From Thermoanaerobaculales bacterium (lineage in GTDB: Bacteria > Acidobacteriota > Thermoanaerobaculia > Thermoanaerobaculales > Sulfomarinibacteraceae), in contig DAOPQC010000006.1 of NCBI GenBank assembly GCA_035358815.1, positions 148,331-212,330 on the forward strand: a stretch of 64,000 bases of DNA, in the 5' to 3' direction. Each line of letters begins with the position of its first letter. The stretch's first letter is position 1. Positions 9,856 through 17,366 of this stretch are shown here, in pieces. The notes under the pieces are model-generated. The model was not told where the DNA came from. It worked only from the letters and a program-made list of their open reading frames with translations, and did not search any database. A program made the position numbers and the translations under genes.

Positions 9856-9861
9856 TATACT
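9856..9861 (+). promoter_or_regulatory. Extended -10 promoter of the YvlD-type gene
   Basis: TGGTATACT contains TATACT preceded by TGn, an extended -10 element, 40 nt before the start. No good -35 is visible, which fits an extended -10 promoter. Confidence 0.5.
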
Positions 9862-9901
9862 CCGGCTGCCTCTCGCCACCGCGAAGGGAGGGCGCGCCGC
9901 A

Positions 9902-10243
9902 ATGAGGTTCATCGTCCACTGGCTGGTGATCGCCCTCGCGCTGTGGGTGACCGCGACCATCCTGCCCGGAGTCGAGGTGAGCTCCTGGCAGGCGCTGGCG
10001 GTCGCGGCGATCGTGCTCGGCCTGCTCAACGCCCTGGTGCGCCCGATCCTGGTGCTGCTGACCCTGCCGATCACGGTGCTGACCCTCGGCCTCTTCTACC
10101 TGATCGTCAACGGCTTCACCTTCCTGCTGGCGTCCAAGCTGGTGCCCGGCTTCGAGGTCGCCGGCTTCTGGTGGGCCGTGCTGGGCGCCCTGGTGGTGAG
10201 CCTGGTGTCGTGGTTCGTGGGCAGCTTCGCCGGCAAGCGGTGA
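9902..10243 (+). CDS. Phage holin family 4 / YvlD-type small membrane protein
   Basis: 113 aa with four hydrophobic segments (about residues 4-20, 26-50, 55-78, 84-105) and almost no soluble part. The pattern ALNALVRPILVLLTLPITVLTLGLFYLIVNG in the middle, with its NALVRP box, is characteristic of the DUF360/YvlD family that is annotated as phage holin family 4. These are chromosomal inner-membrane proteins of unknown role rather than lysis proteins; no phage genes lie nearby. GGGAGG lies about 12 nt before ATG. Confidence 0.85.
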   Translation: MRFIVHWLVIALALWVTATILPGVEVSSWQALAVAAIVLGLLNALVRPILVLLTLPITVLTLGLFYLIVNGFTFLLASKLVPGFEVAGFWWAVLGALVVSLVSWFVGSFAGKR

Positions 10244-10366
10244 CGGGTCGATCCCAGGCACAGCTCGCGGTCGGCGCCGGACCCGCAGCCCGCAAGGATC
10301 GCCTTCGTCCGCTGATCGGGAGGGCACGCCATGCCCCGCGGAGGTCGCCATCCCAGGACCAGGGGG

Positions 10367-10395
10367 TGGACATTACACGTGAAAAGATTCACAAT
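10367..10395 (+). promoter_or_regulatory. Promoter of the DUF3365-cydAB unit with CRP/FNR-like operator
   Basis: -35 TGGACA (10367-10372), 17-bp spacer, -10 CACAAT (10390-10395). The palindrome CGTGAAAAGATTCACA at 10378-10393 matches TGTGA-N6-TCACA at 9 of 10 positions and covers the spacer and -10. Binding there would be expected to block RNA polymerase, so a CRP/FNR-family protein may repress this cytochrome bd unit. The rest of the 218-bp gap holds no gene. Confidence 0.55.
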
Positions 10396-10461
10396 ACCCA
10401 CGGGAGGTGGCGGCCGCCGCCGCTTCCGCAGCTGACGGTCGAACGAGGAAGGGGGAGGGAG

Positions 10462-11082
10462 ATGAGGCATCTGGTCATCGTCGTTGTAGGGTGCTGCCTG
10501 GTGGTCGCTGGCTGCTCGCGCGGTCCCGAGCCGGCGTCCGAGGTCACGGCCGCTGTCGAGTGGCAGCCGGTCGCGGCGGGCGACATGACCCCGGCCCAGC
10601 AAGCGCAGCAGGAGCTGGTGGCGACGGCGACCAACTCGATGATGGCGGAGCTGTTGGGCGAGCTCCACGCGGCCCTCGACTCCGGCGGCGGCCCTGCCGG
10701 GATCGAGGCGTGCCGCTTGAAGGCGCCCGAGATCGCGGCCCGGGTCTCCGAGGAGTACGGGGTCGCGATCGGCCGCACCTCTGATCGCCTGCGCAACCCC
10801 GCCAACACGATGCCCGCATGGGCGGTGCGGACGGTCGCGGACGGGATCGCCGAGCCGACCTTCCTCGCCGGCCCCGGCGGCGAGCTGGGGGCCATGCTGC
10901 CGATCCGGCTGCGGGCCGAGTGCGAGATGTGCCACGGGCTGGCCGAGTCGATCGCCGAGGACATCCAGCGAGCCATCGCCACCTTCTATCCGGACGACCG
11001 GGCGGTGGGCTTCGTCGAGGGAGACCTGCGCGGCTGGATCTGGGTCGAGGTCCCCCGCGGCGAGCCCGAAACCGCGCTCTGA
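10462..11082 (+). CDS. DUF3365 c-type haem lipoprotein (Tll0287-like)
   Basis: 206 aa. The N-terminus has a lipobox (VVAGC, lipidated Cys about residue 16-18), so it is anchored in the periplasm. The AECEMCHG motif near residue 155 is a CxxCH c-type haem attachment site. The sequence pattern (VATATNSMMAELLGEL...IEACRLKAPEIAARVS...RTSDRLRNPANTMPAWA) is that of DUF3365 sensor or haem proteins. GGGAGGGAG lies directly upstream of ATG. Only 27 bp separate it from cydA, so it is probably an electron-transfer or redox-sensing partner of the bd oxidase; this role is inference. Confidence 0.8.
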   Translation: MRHLVIVVVGCCLVVAGCSRGPEPASEVTAAVEWQPVAAGDMTPAQQAQQELVATATNSMMAELLGELHAALDSGGGPAGIEACRLKAPEIAARVSEEYGVAIGRTSDRLRNPANTMPAWAVRTVADGIAEPTFLAGPGGELGAMLPIRLRAECEMCHGLAESIAEDIQRAIATFYPDDRAVGFVEGDLRGWIWVEVPRGEPETAL

Positions 11083-11109
11083 TGCCAGAGCCCCTGAGGT
11101 GATCGGCCC

Positions 11110-12627
11110 ATGGATGTCGTGCTGCTGGCGCGCCTGCAGTTTGCGCTGACGATCGCCTTTCACTACATCTTCCCGCCGCTGACCATCGGCATGGGCGTGG
11201 TGATGGTCTTCCTCGAGGCCCGCTACCTCGCCACCGGTGACCGCATCTACGAGGTCGCGGCTCGCTTCTGGACCCGGATCTTCGCCCTCAACTTCGCGAT
11301 CGGCGTCGCCACCGGGATCGTCATGGAGTTCCAGTTCGGCACCAACTGGGCCGCGTACTCCCGTTTCGTCGGCGACGTCTTCGGCTCGGCGCTGGCCGCC
11401 GAGGGGATCTTCGCGTTCTTCCTCGAGTCCGGCTTCCTCGCCCTGCTGGTCTTCGGCTGGGACCGGATCTCGCCCAAGATGCACTTCTTCTCGACCTGCA
11501 TGGTGGCGCTCGGATCGATCTTCTCCTCGGTGTGGATCGTCGTCGCCAACAGCTGGCAGCAGACGCCCGCCGGCCACCACATCGTGCCCCTGCTGCGCGA
11601 CGGCAGGCCCCTGGTCATCGACGGCGAGCCGGTGCTGCGGGCCGAGATCGTCGACTTCTGGGCGCTGGTCTTCAACCCCTCGACGGTTCATCGGCTGGTC
11701 CACGTCTGGATCGGCGCCTTCATCCTCGGCTCGTTCTTCATCATGTCGATCTCGGCCTACTACCTGCTGCGGCGCCGCCACGTCGAGTTCGCGAGGCGGT
11801 CGCTCGAGGGCGCGCTGCTGTTCGCCACCATCGCGTCGCTCGCCGCGGTCGTCTCGGGCCACTTCCAGGCGCGGACGGTCTATCGGTACCAGCCGGCGAA
11901 GCTCGCCGCCTTCGAGGCCCACTACCGGACCGGGCCGGCCGACCTGAGCCTGATCGGCGTGCCCGACGACGCCGCCGAGAGGATCCGCTTCAACCTGGCG
12001 ATCCCGGGCGGCCTGAGCTTCCTCGTCCACGACGACTTCGATCAGCCGGTGGTCGGGCTCGACCGCTTCCGGCCCGCCGACCGCCCGCCGGTCCTGCTCT
12101 CCTTCGCCAGCTACCACGTCATGATCGGCCTCGGCACGCTGTTCGTGGTCGTCACCCTGCTCGCCGCCTTCCTGTACTGGCGCCGGCGCCTCTTCGAGAC
12201 CCGCTGGCTGCTGTGGGTGCTGGTGTTCGCGGTGGCCGGCCCGGTCATCGCCAACGAGCTCGGCTGGGTCGCCGCCGAGGTCGGCCGCCAGCCCTGGATC
12301 GTCCACCCGCCGGTGGCGTGGACCGAGGGCGGCGATCTGGTGGTCGGACCCGACGGGGTCGTGAGCTACGACGAGTCGCTCGGCCTGCGCACCGCCGACG
12401 CGGTCAGCCCGGCGGTCGAGGCCTCCCAGGTCGCGGCGTCCATCGCGGCCTTCGGCCTCATCTACGCCTGCCTGCTCGCGGTGTGGCTCTACCTGCTGGA
12501 CAAGAAGATCCGTCACGGCCCGGAGCCGCTGGCGGCACCCGACGCCGCCGGCCGTGAGGGAGTCGTCGCGGTCGCGGCCCGCCTCCAGGATCATTCGGAC
12601 TCGCTGACCGGGTCGGCCGAAAGCTGA
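11110..12627 (+). CDS. cydA: Cytochrome bd ubiquinol oxidase subunit I
   Basis: 505 aa. High-affinity quinol oxidase core in the inner membrane, about nine helices. Visible residues: His18 (haem b595/d ligand in Escherichia coli, His19), EGIFAFFLES (the Glu pair of the proton path), SYHVMIGLG (Met ligand of haem b558), and GWVAAEVGRQPW near residue 390. The Q-loop region between QPAKLAAFEA and the Met helix is of moderate length. GAGGTG precedes the start. It is followed after 16 bp by cydB, and preceded by a haem lipoprotein. Confidence 0.97.
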   Translation: MDVVLLARLQFALTIAFHYIFPPLTIGMGVVMVFLEARYLATGDRIYEVAARFWTRIFALNFAIGVATGIVMEFQFGTNWAAYSRFVGDVFGSALAAEGIFAFFLESGFLALLVFGWDRISPKMHFFSTCMVALGSIFSSVWIVVANSWQQTPAGHHIVPLLRDGRPLVIDGEPVLRAEIVDFWALVFNPSTVHRLVHVWIGAFILGSFFIMSISAYYLLRRRHVEFARRSLEGALLFATIASLAAVVSGHFQARTVYRYQPAKLAAFEAHYRTGPADLSLIGVPDDAAERIRFNLAIPGGLSFLVHDDFDQPVVGLDRFRPADRPPVLLSFASYHVMIGLGTLFVVVTLLAAFLYWRRRLFETRWLLWVLVFAVAGPVIANELGWVAAEVGRQPWIVHPPVAWTEGGDLVVGPDGVVSYDESLGLRTADAVSPAVEASQVAASIAAFGLIYACLLAVWLYLLDKKIRHGPEPLAAPDAAGREGVVAVAARLQDHSDSLTGSAES

Positions 12628-12643
12628 TGAGGGGAGGTCCGGC

Positions 12644-13672
12644 GTGGACTGGGCCACACTGTGCGTGATCTGGTTCGCACTCGAGGGCGTGCTGCTCACC
12701 GGCTACGCCATTCTCGACGGCTTCGACCTCGGCATCGGCATCCTCCATCCGTTCGCGCCGAAGACCGAGGAGGAACGGCGGGTCGCCATCAACTCGATCG
12801 GACCGCTCTGGGACGGCAACGAGGTCTGGCTGGTGACCTTCGGCGGGGCGCTGTTCGCCGCCTTTCCTGAAGCCTACGCGACGGTGTTCTCGGGCTTCTA
12901 CAGCGCCTTCATGCTGCTGCTGTTCGCGCTGATCTTCCGCGCGGTGTCGATGGAGTTCCGCTCCAAGGTGGCAAGCCCGCGCTGGCAGCGGTTCTGGGAC
13001 TGGAGCTTCTTCGGCGGCTCGGCCCTCGCCACCCTGCTGTTCGGCGTCGCCGTCGGCAACGCGATCCTCGGCATCCCGCTCGACCACCGGGGCGACTTCA
13101 CCGGCACGCTGCTCGACCAGCTGGGCCCCTACCCGGTCCTGGTCGGAGCGATGACCGTCGCGCTGTTCGCGATGCACGGGGGGCTGTTCCTGTACCTCAA
13201 GACCGAGGGCGCCTTCCAGGCGCGGCTGCGCGACTGGATGTGGCGAAGCTGGGGGCTCTTCCTGGTCACCTACATGCTGACGACCATGTACACCCTGGTG
13301 GAGGTCCCCCGTGCGACCGCCAACTTCGAGCACTGGCCGTTGGCGGCCGCGGTGGTGATCGTCAACGTCCTGGCCGTCGCCAACATCCCGCGCTGCCTGC
13401 ACTGGGGACGGCCGGGACAGGCGTTCATATCGAGCTGTGTCGTGATCGCGACCTTGACGCTGTTGTTCGGGCTCGCGCTCTATCCTAACCTGGTGACGGC
13501 GAGCAACGATCCGGCCAACTCGGTCACCATCTTCAGCGCCGCCTCGAGCCCCAAGACGCTGACCATCATGCTGATCATCGCCGCGGTGGGCATGCCGTTC
13601 GTGCTGGCCTACACCGGGATCATCTACTGGGCCTTCCGCGGCAAGGTACGGCTCGACGAGCACAGCTACTAG
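12644..13672 (+). CDS. cydB: Cytochrome bd ubiquinol oxidase subunit II
   Basis: 342 aa, eight-helix partner of CydA. The N-terminus carries LTGYAILDGFDLGIGILHPF and SIGPLWDGNEVWLV, the signature of CydB. The start is GTG with GGGGAGG 6 nt upstream. No cydX-like short gene or cydCD exporter follows; the TAG stop is the left edge of a small inverted-repeat element. Confidence 0.97.
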   Translation: MDWATLCVIWFALEGVLLTGYAILDGFDLGIGILHPFAPKTEEERRVAINSIGPLWDGNEVWLVTFGGALFAAFPEAYATVFSGFYSAFMLLLFALIFRAVSMEFRSKVASPRWQRFWDWSFFGGSALATLLFGVAVGNAILGIPLDHRGDFTGTLLDQLGPYPVLVGAMTVALFAMHGGLFLYLKTEGAFQARLRDWMWRSWGLFLVTYMLTTMYTLVEVPRATANFEHWPLAAAVVIVNVLAVANIPRCLHWGRPGQAFISSCVVIATLTLLFGLALYPNLVTASNDPANSVTIFSAASSPKTLTIMLIIAAVGMPFVLAYTGIIYWAFRGKVRLDEHSY

Positions 13673-13755
13673 CCCGCATGTCTCACCGCCCTCCTGAATC
13701 GAGGTGCAAGTGACCGGTAGGCGGTACCACCGGAGGTCGCTGAGAAATGCGGGCT
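13671..13755. repeat. 85-bp element with 15-bp inverted ends (MITE/REPIN-like)
   Basis: Left end AGCCCGCATGTCTCA (13671-13685); right end TGAGAAATGCGGGCT (13741-13755). The right end, reversed, is AGCCCGCATTTCTCA, matching the left end in 14 of 15 positions. The left end overlaps the cydB stop codon TAG. A related end, AGCCCGCGTTTCTCA, lies at 28272. No coding sequence inside. Confidence 0.6.
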
Positions 13756-13905
13756 GTGGAGAGAAGCGGGTATCGGTCTTGGTGAGGTTGGGGGGCGCCG
13801 CGGAGGAAGCGTTGCAGGTCGGCCCGGCCGCCGCGCCGCGCCCGCTCGACCCCTGACCGTGTCGTTGGTGATACCCTGATGTGCCGAGCGCCGAAGGGGG
13901 GCACC

Positions 13906-14406
13906 ATGGCAGACCGGACGAAGAGCATCGAGCTGCTCAACGCGGCGATCGCCGACGAGCTCGCGACCATCCACCAGTACATGTACTTCCACTTCCGGCT
14001 CGACGACCTCGGCTACGCGCCGCTGGCGACCCTGCTCAGGCAGACCGCGATCCAGGAGATGCTCCACGCCGAGCAGATCGCCGAGCGCATCCTCTTCCTC
14101 GGCGGCGAGGTCGAGATGAAGGTCGGCCGCGAGGTGGAGAAGATCCACGACGCGCACGAGATGGTCGCCCGGGCCAAGCAGCTCGAGCAGGAGGCCATCG
14201 ACATGTACAACCGGTTTGCCGCCGAGGCCGGCAACATCCCGGACTCCGGATCGAAGAAGCTGTTCGAGGCGCTGGTCGATGAGGAAGAGCTCCACTGGGA
14301 CCAGTTCGACCAGCAGGCCGAGCACATCGAGCGCTTCGGCGAGCAGTACCTCGCGTTGCAGTCGTTCCAGGGGGAGGGCGGGCCGGGCGGTCAGCCGCCA
14401 GCGTGA
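13906..14406 (+). CDS. Bacterioferritin / ferritin-like iron-storage protein
   Basis: 166 aa four-helix bundle. Helix A has ADELATIHQYMYFHFRL, helix B AIQEMLHAEQIAERILFL with the EXXH-type ferroxidase Glu/His pair, helix C QLEQEAIDMYNRF and helix D DEEELHWDQFDQQAEHI with a further ExxH. These are the di-iron ligands of ferroxidase centres. The haem-binding Met of classical Bfr (position about 52) is not clearly present, so it may be a haem-free ferritin-like protein. ATG at 13906 is preferred over an upstream one because of a GGGGGG tract 5 nt upstream. Confidence 0.8.
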   Translation: MADRTKSIELLNAAIADELATIHQYMYFHFRLDDLGYAPLATLLRQTAIQEMLHAEQIAERILFLGGEVEMKVGREVEKIHDAHEMVARAKQLEQEAIDMYNRFAAEAGNIPDSGSKKLFEALVDEEELHWDQFDQQAEHIERFGEQYLALQSFQGEGGPGGQPPA

Positions 14407-14540
14407 CCGCTCAACGCACAGGGAGGCCGGCAGCGGCCGGAGGGCGGCGCGCCTCGGAACCCGGTTGCGCCGGCGCCGGTGGTCGCCGTCGAAGGGGCCG
14501 TGACGTGGTCGACGAATCGATCCGCACGAGGGAGTAGCGA

Positions 14541-15254
14541 GTGACACCCGAGCTCGTTGCCCTGGTGATCACCGCCGCCTCCATCGGTGTCGGACACACC
14601 CTGCTCGGACCCGACCACTACCTGCCGTTCGTCGTCCTCGCCCGCGCCCGCGGCTGGTCCAGGCCCTTCACCGTTCTCGTCACCACGCTGTGCGGCATCG
14701 GCCACGTCGGCTCGTCGGTTGTTCTGGGCATGGTCGGCATTGCCCTCGGCATCGCCGTGGCCAGGGTCGAGGGAATTGAGTCCGCCCGCGGCGACATCGC
14801 CGCCTGGCTCCTCACCGCCTTCGGGCTCGTTTACATGGTCTGGGGCCTCCGGCGCGCGGCCCGCCACCGCACCCACAGCCACGTCCATGCCCACGCCGAC
14901 GGCGAAACCCACGTCCACCTGCACGATCACGAGCAGGCTCACCTCCATCCCCACGACCATGGCCGGGAGACGCCGTCCCTCACGCCCTGGGTGCTGTTTA
15001 CCATCTTCGTGTTCGGCCCGTGCGAGCCGCTGATCCCGATCCTGATGTACCCCGCCGCGGCGGACAGCGCTTTCGGCGTCGCGCTGGTGGCCGGCGTGTT
15101 CGGCGCCGCGACCATCCTGACCATGCTGGCGATCGTGCTGCTGCTGTCCTTCGGGCTCAGCCGGATCCCGACCCGCGGCCTCGAGCGCTACTCGCACGCA
15201 CTCGCCGGCCTCGCGATCTTCCTCTGCGGCGTGGCGATCCACCTCGGCTTGTGA
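14541..15254 (+). CDS. NicO/UreH-like His-rich membrane transporter
   Basis: 237 aa with about six hydrophobic segments. The first helix contains GHTLLGPDHYLPF, resembling the HxnDH metal-binding signature of NiCoT/NicO-type Ni/Co transporters. The cytoplasmic or periplasmic loop at about residues 112-150 is very rich in His (HRTHSHVHAHADGETHVHLH), typical of metal-handling transporters such as RcnA or HupE/UreJ. GPCEPLIPILMYPAA fits the TauE/UreH cluster. Likely substrate is a divalent or transition metal. It starts at GTG with a GAGGGAG upstream. It lies next to the iron-storage gene but the pairing may be accidental. Confidence 0.6.
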   Translation: MTPELVALVITAASIGVGHTLLGPDHYLPFVVLARARGWSRPFTVLVTTLCGIGHVGSSVVLGMVGIALGIAVARVEGIESARGDIAAWLLTAFGLVYMVWGLRRAARHRTHSHVHAHADGETHVHLHDHEQAHLHPHDHGRETPSLTPWVLFTIFVFGPCEPLIPILMYPAAADSAFGVALVAGVFGAATILTMLAIVLLLSFGLSRIPTRGLERYSHALAGLAIFLCGVAIHLGL

Positions 15255-15260
15255 GCTGCC

Positions 15261-15830
15261 TCAGCAGCCACCGCGAGCCAGGGCGAGCAGCACCGCCCGT
15301 GATCGCGCGATCGTGGGCCGGGTCTCCACGGTGAGGCCAGCGGCCTCGGCCGCCGCGAGCTCAGCGTCGAGCTCCTCCGCCGTCACGTGACCCGACGGCT
15401 CGGCCAGGAGTGCGCGGCCCGTCGGCGACAGGAGCGCCGCAAGCTCGGCCATCAGACACTGCACATCCGGAACCTCGTGCGCGACGGCGAAGAGCAGTGC
15501 GAAGTCGACTCGGCCGGCGAGATCGGTGAGCCCGAGGCTGTCCGCAGCGCAGCCGCGCGTCTCGATGATCGTCGACAGATCGGCGCGGCGGGCGCGCCGC
15601 TCGAGCGTGCGCAGCATGCGCGCCTGCAGATCGACCGCGACCACCCGGCCGGTCGGCCCGACGAGCCTCGCCATGGGGAGCGTGAAGAAGCCCATCGCGC
15701 AGCCGACGTCGACCACCGTCATGCCGGGCCTCACCAGCGGCTCGAGGATCCGCCTCGGGTCTTGCCCCCACCTGCGGAATGGGCTCAACAGGGCGTAGCC
15801 GATCCACCACGGGCACACGCTGTGCGGCAT
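15261..15830 (-). CDS. Class I SAM-dependent methyltransferase
   Basis: 189 aa. VVDVGCAMGFFTLPMA near residue 40 is the SAM-binding motif I; GRVVAVDLQ is motif II; GRVDFALLFAVAHEVPD is the motif near the acceptor. The N-terminus (MPHSVCPWWIGYALLSPFRRW) with the PFR box is seen in a small subfamily of uncharacterised methyltransferases. The substrate is unknown. Cytoplasmic. It converges with the NicO-like gene, with only a 6-bp gap. Confidence 0.8.
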   Translation of the reverse strand: MPHSVCPWWIGYALLSPFRRWGQDPRRILEPLVRPGMTVVDVGCAMGFFTLPMARLVGPTGRVVAVDLQARMLRTLERRARRADLSTIIETRGCAADSLGLTDLAGRVDFALLFAVAHEVPDVQCLMAELAALLSPTGRALLAEPSGHVTAEELDAELAAAEAAGLTVETRPTIARSRAVLLALARGGC

Positions 15831-15895
15831 CGGTTCGCCCTCCGTTCAACCTCGGCTGCCTCGGCCGGAGGCAGCAACAGCCTACGCCATCCTCG

Positions 15896-16144
15896 GTGTC
15901 GGCCGAGATGGCAGTGAAGCTCGGCGCCGCCTTCCGGACGACCCCGGAGTTCTGGCTCAACGCCCAGAAGGCCGTCGACCTCTACCGCGCGGAGAAGAAG
16001 CTCGGCAAGCTTCCGTCCCCGCTGCTCAAGGCGAGCCAGGGAGCTGGCAGCGCGACTCGGGGCCCCCCTGAAGAGCGCATGCACACGCTCCCAGCCGTTC
16101 TCGCGTTTGGGAGCCGGGATGGCGCTCGCGAGTCGGCTCTCTGA
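15896..16144 (+). pseudogene. HigA-type antitoxin relic (C-terminal tail only)
   Basis: VSAEMAVKLGAAFRTTPEFW followed by LNAQKAVDLYRAEKKLG matches the C-terminal half of HigA antitoxins (XRE helix-turn-helix, HigA tail). The N-terminal DNA-binding part is missing: the frame upstream codes unrelated peptide from the neighbouring methyltransferase start region. The tail is followed by about 40 unrelated codons to a stop at 16144. Its nearest intact homologue is the higA gene 600 bp downstream, so this is a truncated duplicate. Confidence 0.6.
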
Positions 16145-16165
16145 CACTGACTTGTCAACTCATGA

Positions 16166-16194
16166 TTGACAACAGACAACCGACGGTTTACACT
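16166..16194 (+). promoter_or_regulatory. higBA promoter
   Basis: -35 TTGACA (16166-16171), 17-bp spacer, -10 TACACT (16189-16194), then 6 nt to the GTG start of higB. This is a near-consensus sigma-70 promoter with the start codon at the expected transcription start, so the message is probably leaderless. Confidence 0.8.
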
Positions 16195-16200
16195 CATGCC

Positions 16201-16479
16201 GTGATACGAACGTGGCGGCACAAGGGCCTGAAGGAGTTCTTCGAGAAAGGCCGGAGCCGTCGAGTTCGTCCTGACCTGCAGGCGCGAGTGCTTCTGATGC
16301 TCGACGCGCTGGACGCGGCGACCATGCCATCGGATCTCTGGATTCCGGGGTTCGATTTCCACCAACTGCGGGGGTTTCGGCCGCCGCGTTACTCGATCCA
16401 CGTCAACGGCCCGTGGTGTATCACCTTCGAGATTCGGGAAGGTGACGCACTCCGAGTGGACCTGGAGCAGTACCATTGA
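16201..16479 (+). CDS. higB: HigB-family toxin (RelE/ParE superfamily)
   Basis: 92 aa, the standard length of HigB. MIRTWRHKGLKEFFEKG and the DIWIPGFDFHQL / RYSIHVNGPWCITFEI pattern are typical of HigB, which cleaves mRNA at the ribosome. GTG at 16201 was chosen over the ATG at 16162 because the -10 box overlaps the latter, which would place the start upstream of the transcription start. higA follows 36 bp downstream. The antitoxin-last order is usual for higBA. Confidence 0.9.
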   Translation: MIRTWRHKGLKEFFEKGRSRRVRPDLQARVLLMLDALDAATMPSDLWIPGFDFHQLRGFRPPRYSIHVNGPWCITFEIREGDALRVDLEQYH

Positions 16480-16515
16480 GGCCCCGCGATGAAAGGTGAA
16501 TCAAGGAGGCCGACC

Positions 16516-16818
16516 GTGGCTGACGTCAGGGGCAGGACCCCGAATCACCCCGGCACTCTGTTGCGCGAGATCGTGCTGCCCGCGATGCGCGTGAGCATCG
16601 CGCAGGCCGCTCGCGAGATGGGTATCAGCCGGCAGCAGCTGCACAAGATCCTCAGCGGCAACGGCAGGGTGACGCCGGAGATGGCCGCGCGGCTCGGCAA
16701 GTACTGCGGCAACGGCCCGCAGCTCTGGCTCAACATGCAGAACGCCTTCGATCTCTGGCACGCCCAGCACGCTCTCGCTGCCGAGCTCGGCGAAATCCCA
16801 TGCCGAGCGGTGGGATAG
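16516..16818 (+). CDS. higA: HigA-family antitoxin
   Basis: 100 aa. HPGTLLREIVLPAMRVSIAQ followed by AAREMGISRQQLHKILSGNGRVTPEMA is the XRE helix-turn-helix, and WLNMQNAFDLWHAQHAL is the HigA tail. It neutralises HigB and represses the operon. GTG at 16516 was chosen because a perfect AAGGAGG lies 6 nt upstream; the ATG at 16489 would add nine residues with no SD. Confidence 0.9.
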   Translation: MADVRGRTPNHPGTLLREIVLPAMRVSIAQAAREMGISRQQLHKILSGNGRVTPEMAARLGKYCGNGPQLWLNMQNAFDLWHAQHALAAELGEIPCRAVG

Positions 16819-16983
16819 TCCGGCACGGTCCGAGGTGCCGTGGTCGAGGCCTGTCGACCGCCTCCTCGGTCAGGTGGTGACGACGCGAGGCGCGACCCCG
16901 CCGGGCCTGCCGAAGTGTGGCACGGCATCGAAAGAGTGCCCGGCACGGTTGTTGACTTTGTGGTGGCCGGGCGTGCATGTCGC

Positions 16984-17301
16984 TCAGGTCTGGACTCGAC
17001 GAACTCCCAGAGCGGGTTGATCGATTGCCCATCGATATGGCGTGCTGCACCGCGGCCGGCTCCCCACGAGCACGATCAGCCGATCGTCCTCGATGGTGTA
17101 GAGAATGCGCCAGTCGCCTTCGAGGACCCGGTGAGACGTCCCCGACGTACCTTGCAGCTGGACCGCGCCCCGCGGCCTCCGGTCGGTCGCGGGCCTCCAC
17201 ATCCTCCGATAGACTCGTTGCTGGACCGCCCAAGCCAACGACACAATTTCAACCGAACTCCTCGACCCGAGGTCGTCGCCGGGCGCGACGACCAAGGGCA
17301 T
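16984..17301 (-). pseudogene. RelE/ParE-like toxin relic
   Basis: 105 codons. VQQRVYRRM, RRPRGAVQLQGTSG and EGDWRILYTIEDDRLIVLV align with the RelE/ParE toxin core (the GDYRILYxI box). The tail after VLV is not the expected VGHRREVYR and the conserved N-terminus (xxAxRxLxxLP) is missing. No antitoxin gene lies in the 65 bp before glpK. Most likely a decaying orphan toxin; a divergent functional toxin is possible. Confidence 0.5.
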
Positions 17302-17366
17302 CCAGAGTAGCGGGGCCCAAGGTGCTCTGTCAGGATGGTCACAGTCAATCCACGGAGGGCAGGCCG

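Noticed and set aside
9902..10243. Prophage lysis gene (holin)
   Set aside because: The family is named after holins but is a common chromosomal membrane protein; no phage genes are near.
13673..13905. cydX-like short gene after cydB
   Set aside because: No frame with a short hydrophobic CydX-type peptide is present; the gap holds only the small inverted-repeat element.
16977..17366. N-terminal extension of glpK
   Set aside because: It runs through the toxin relic, and GlpK homology begins exactly at ATG 17367 with an SD.
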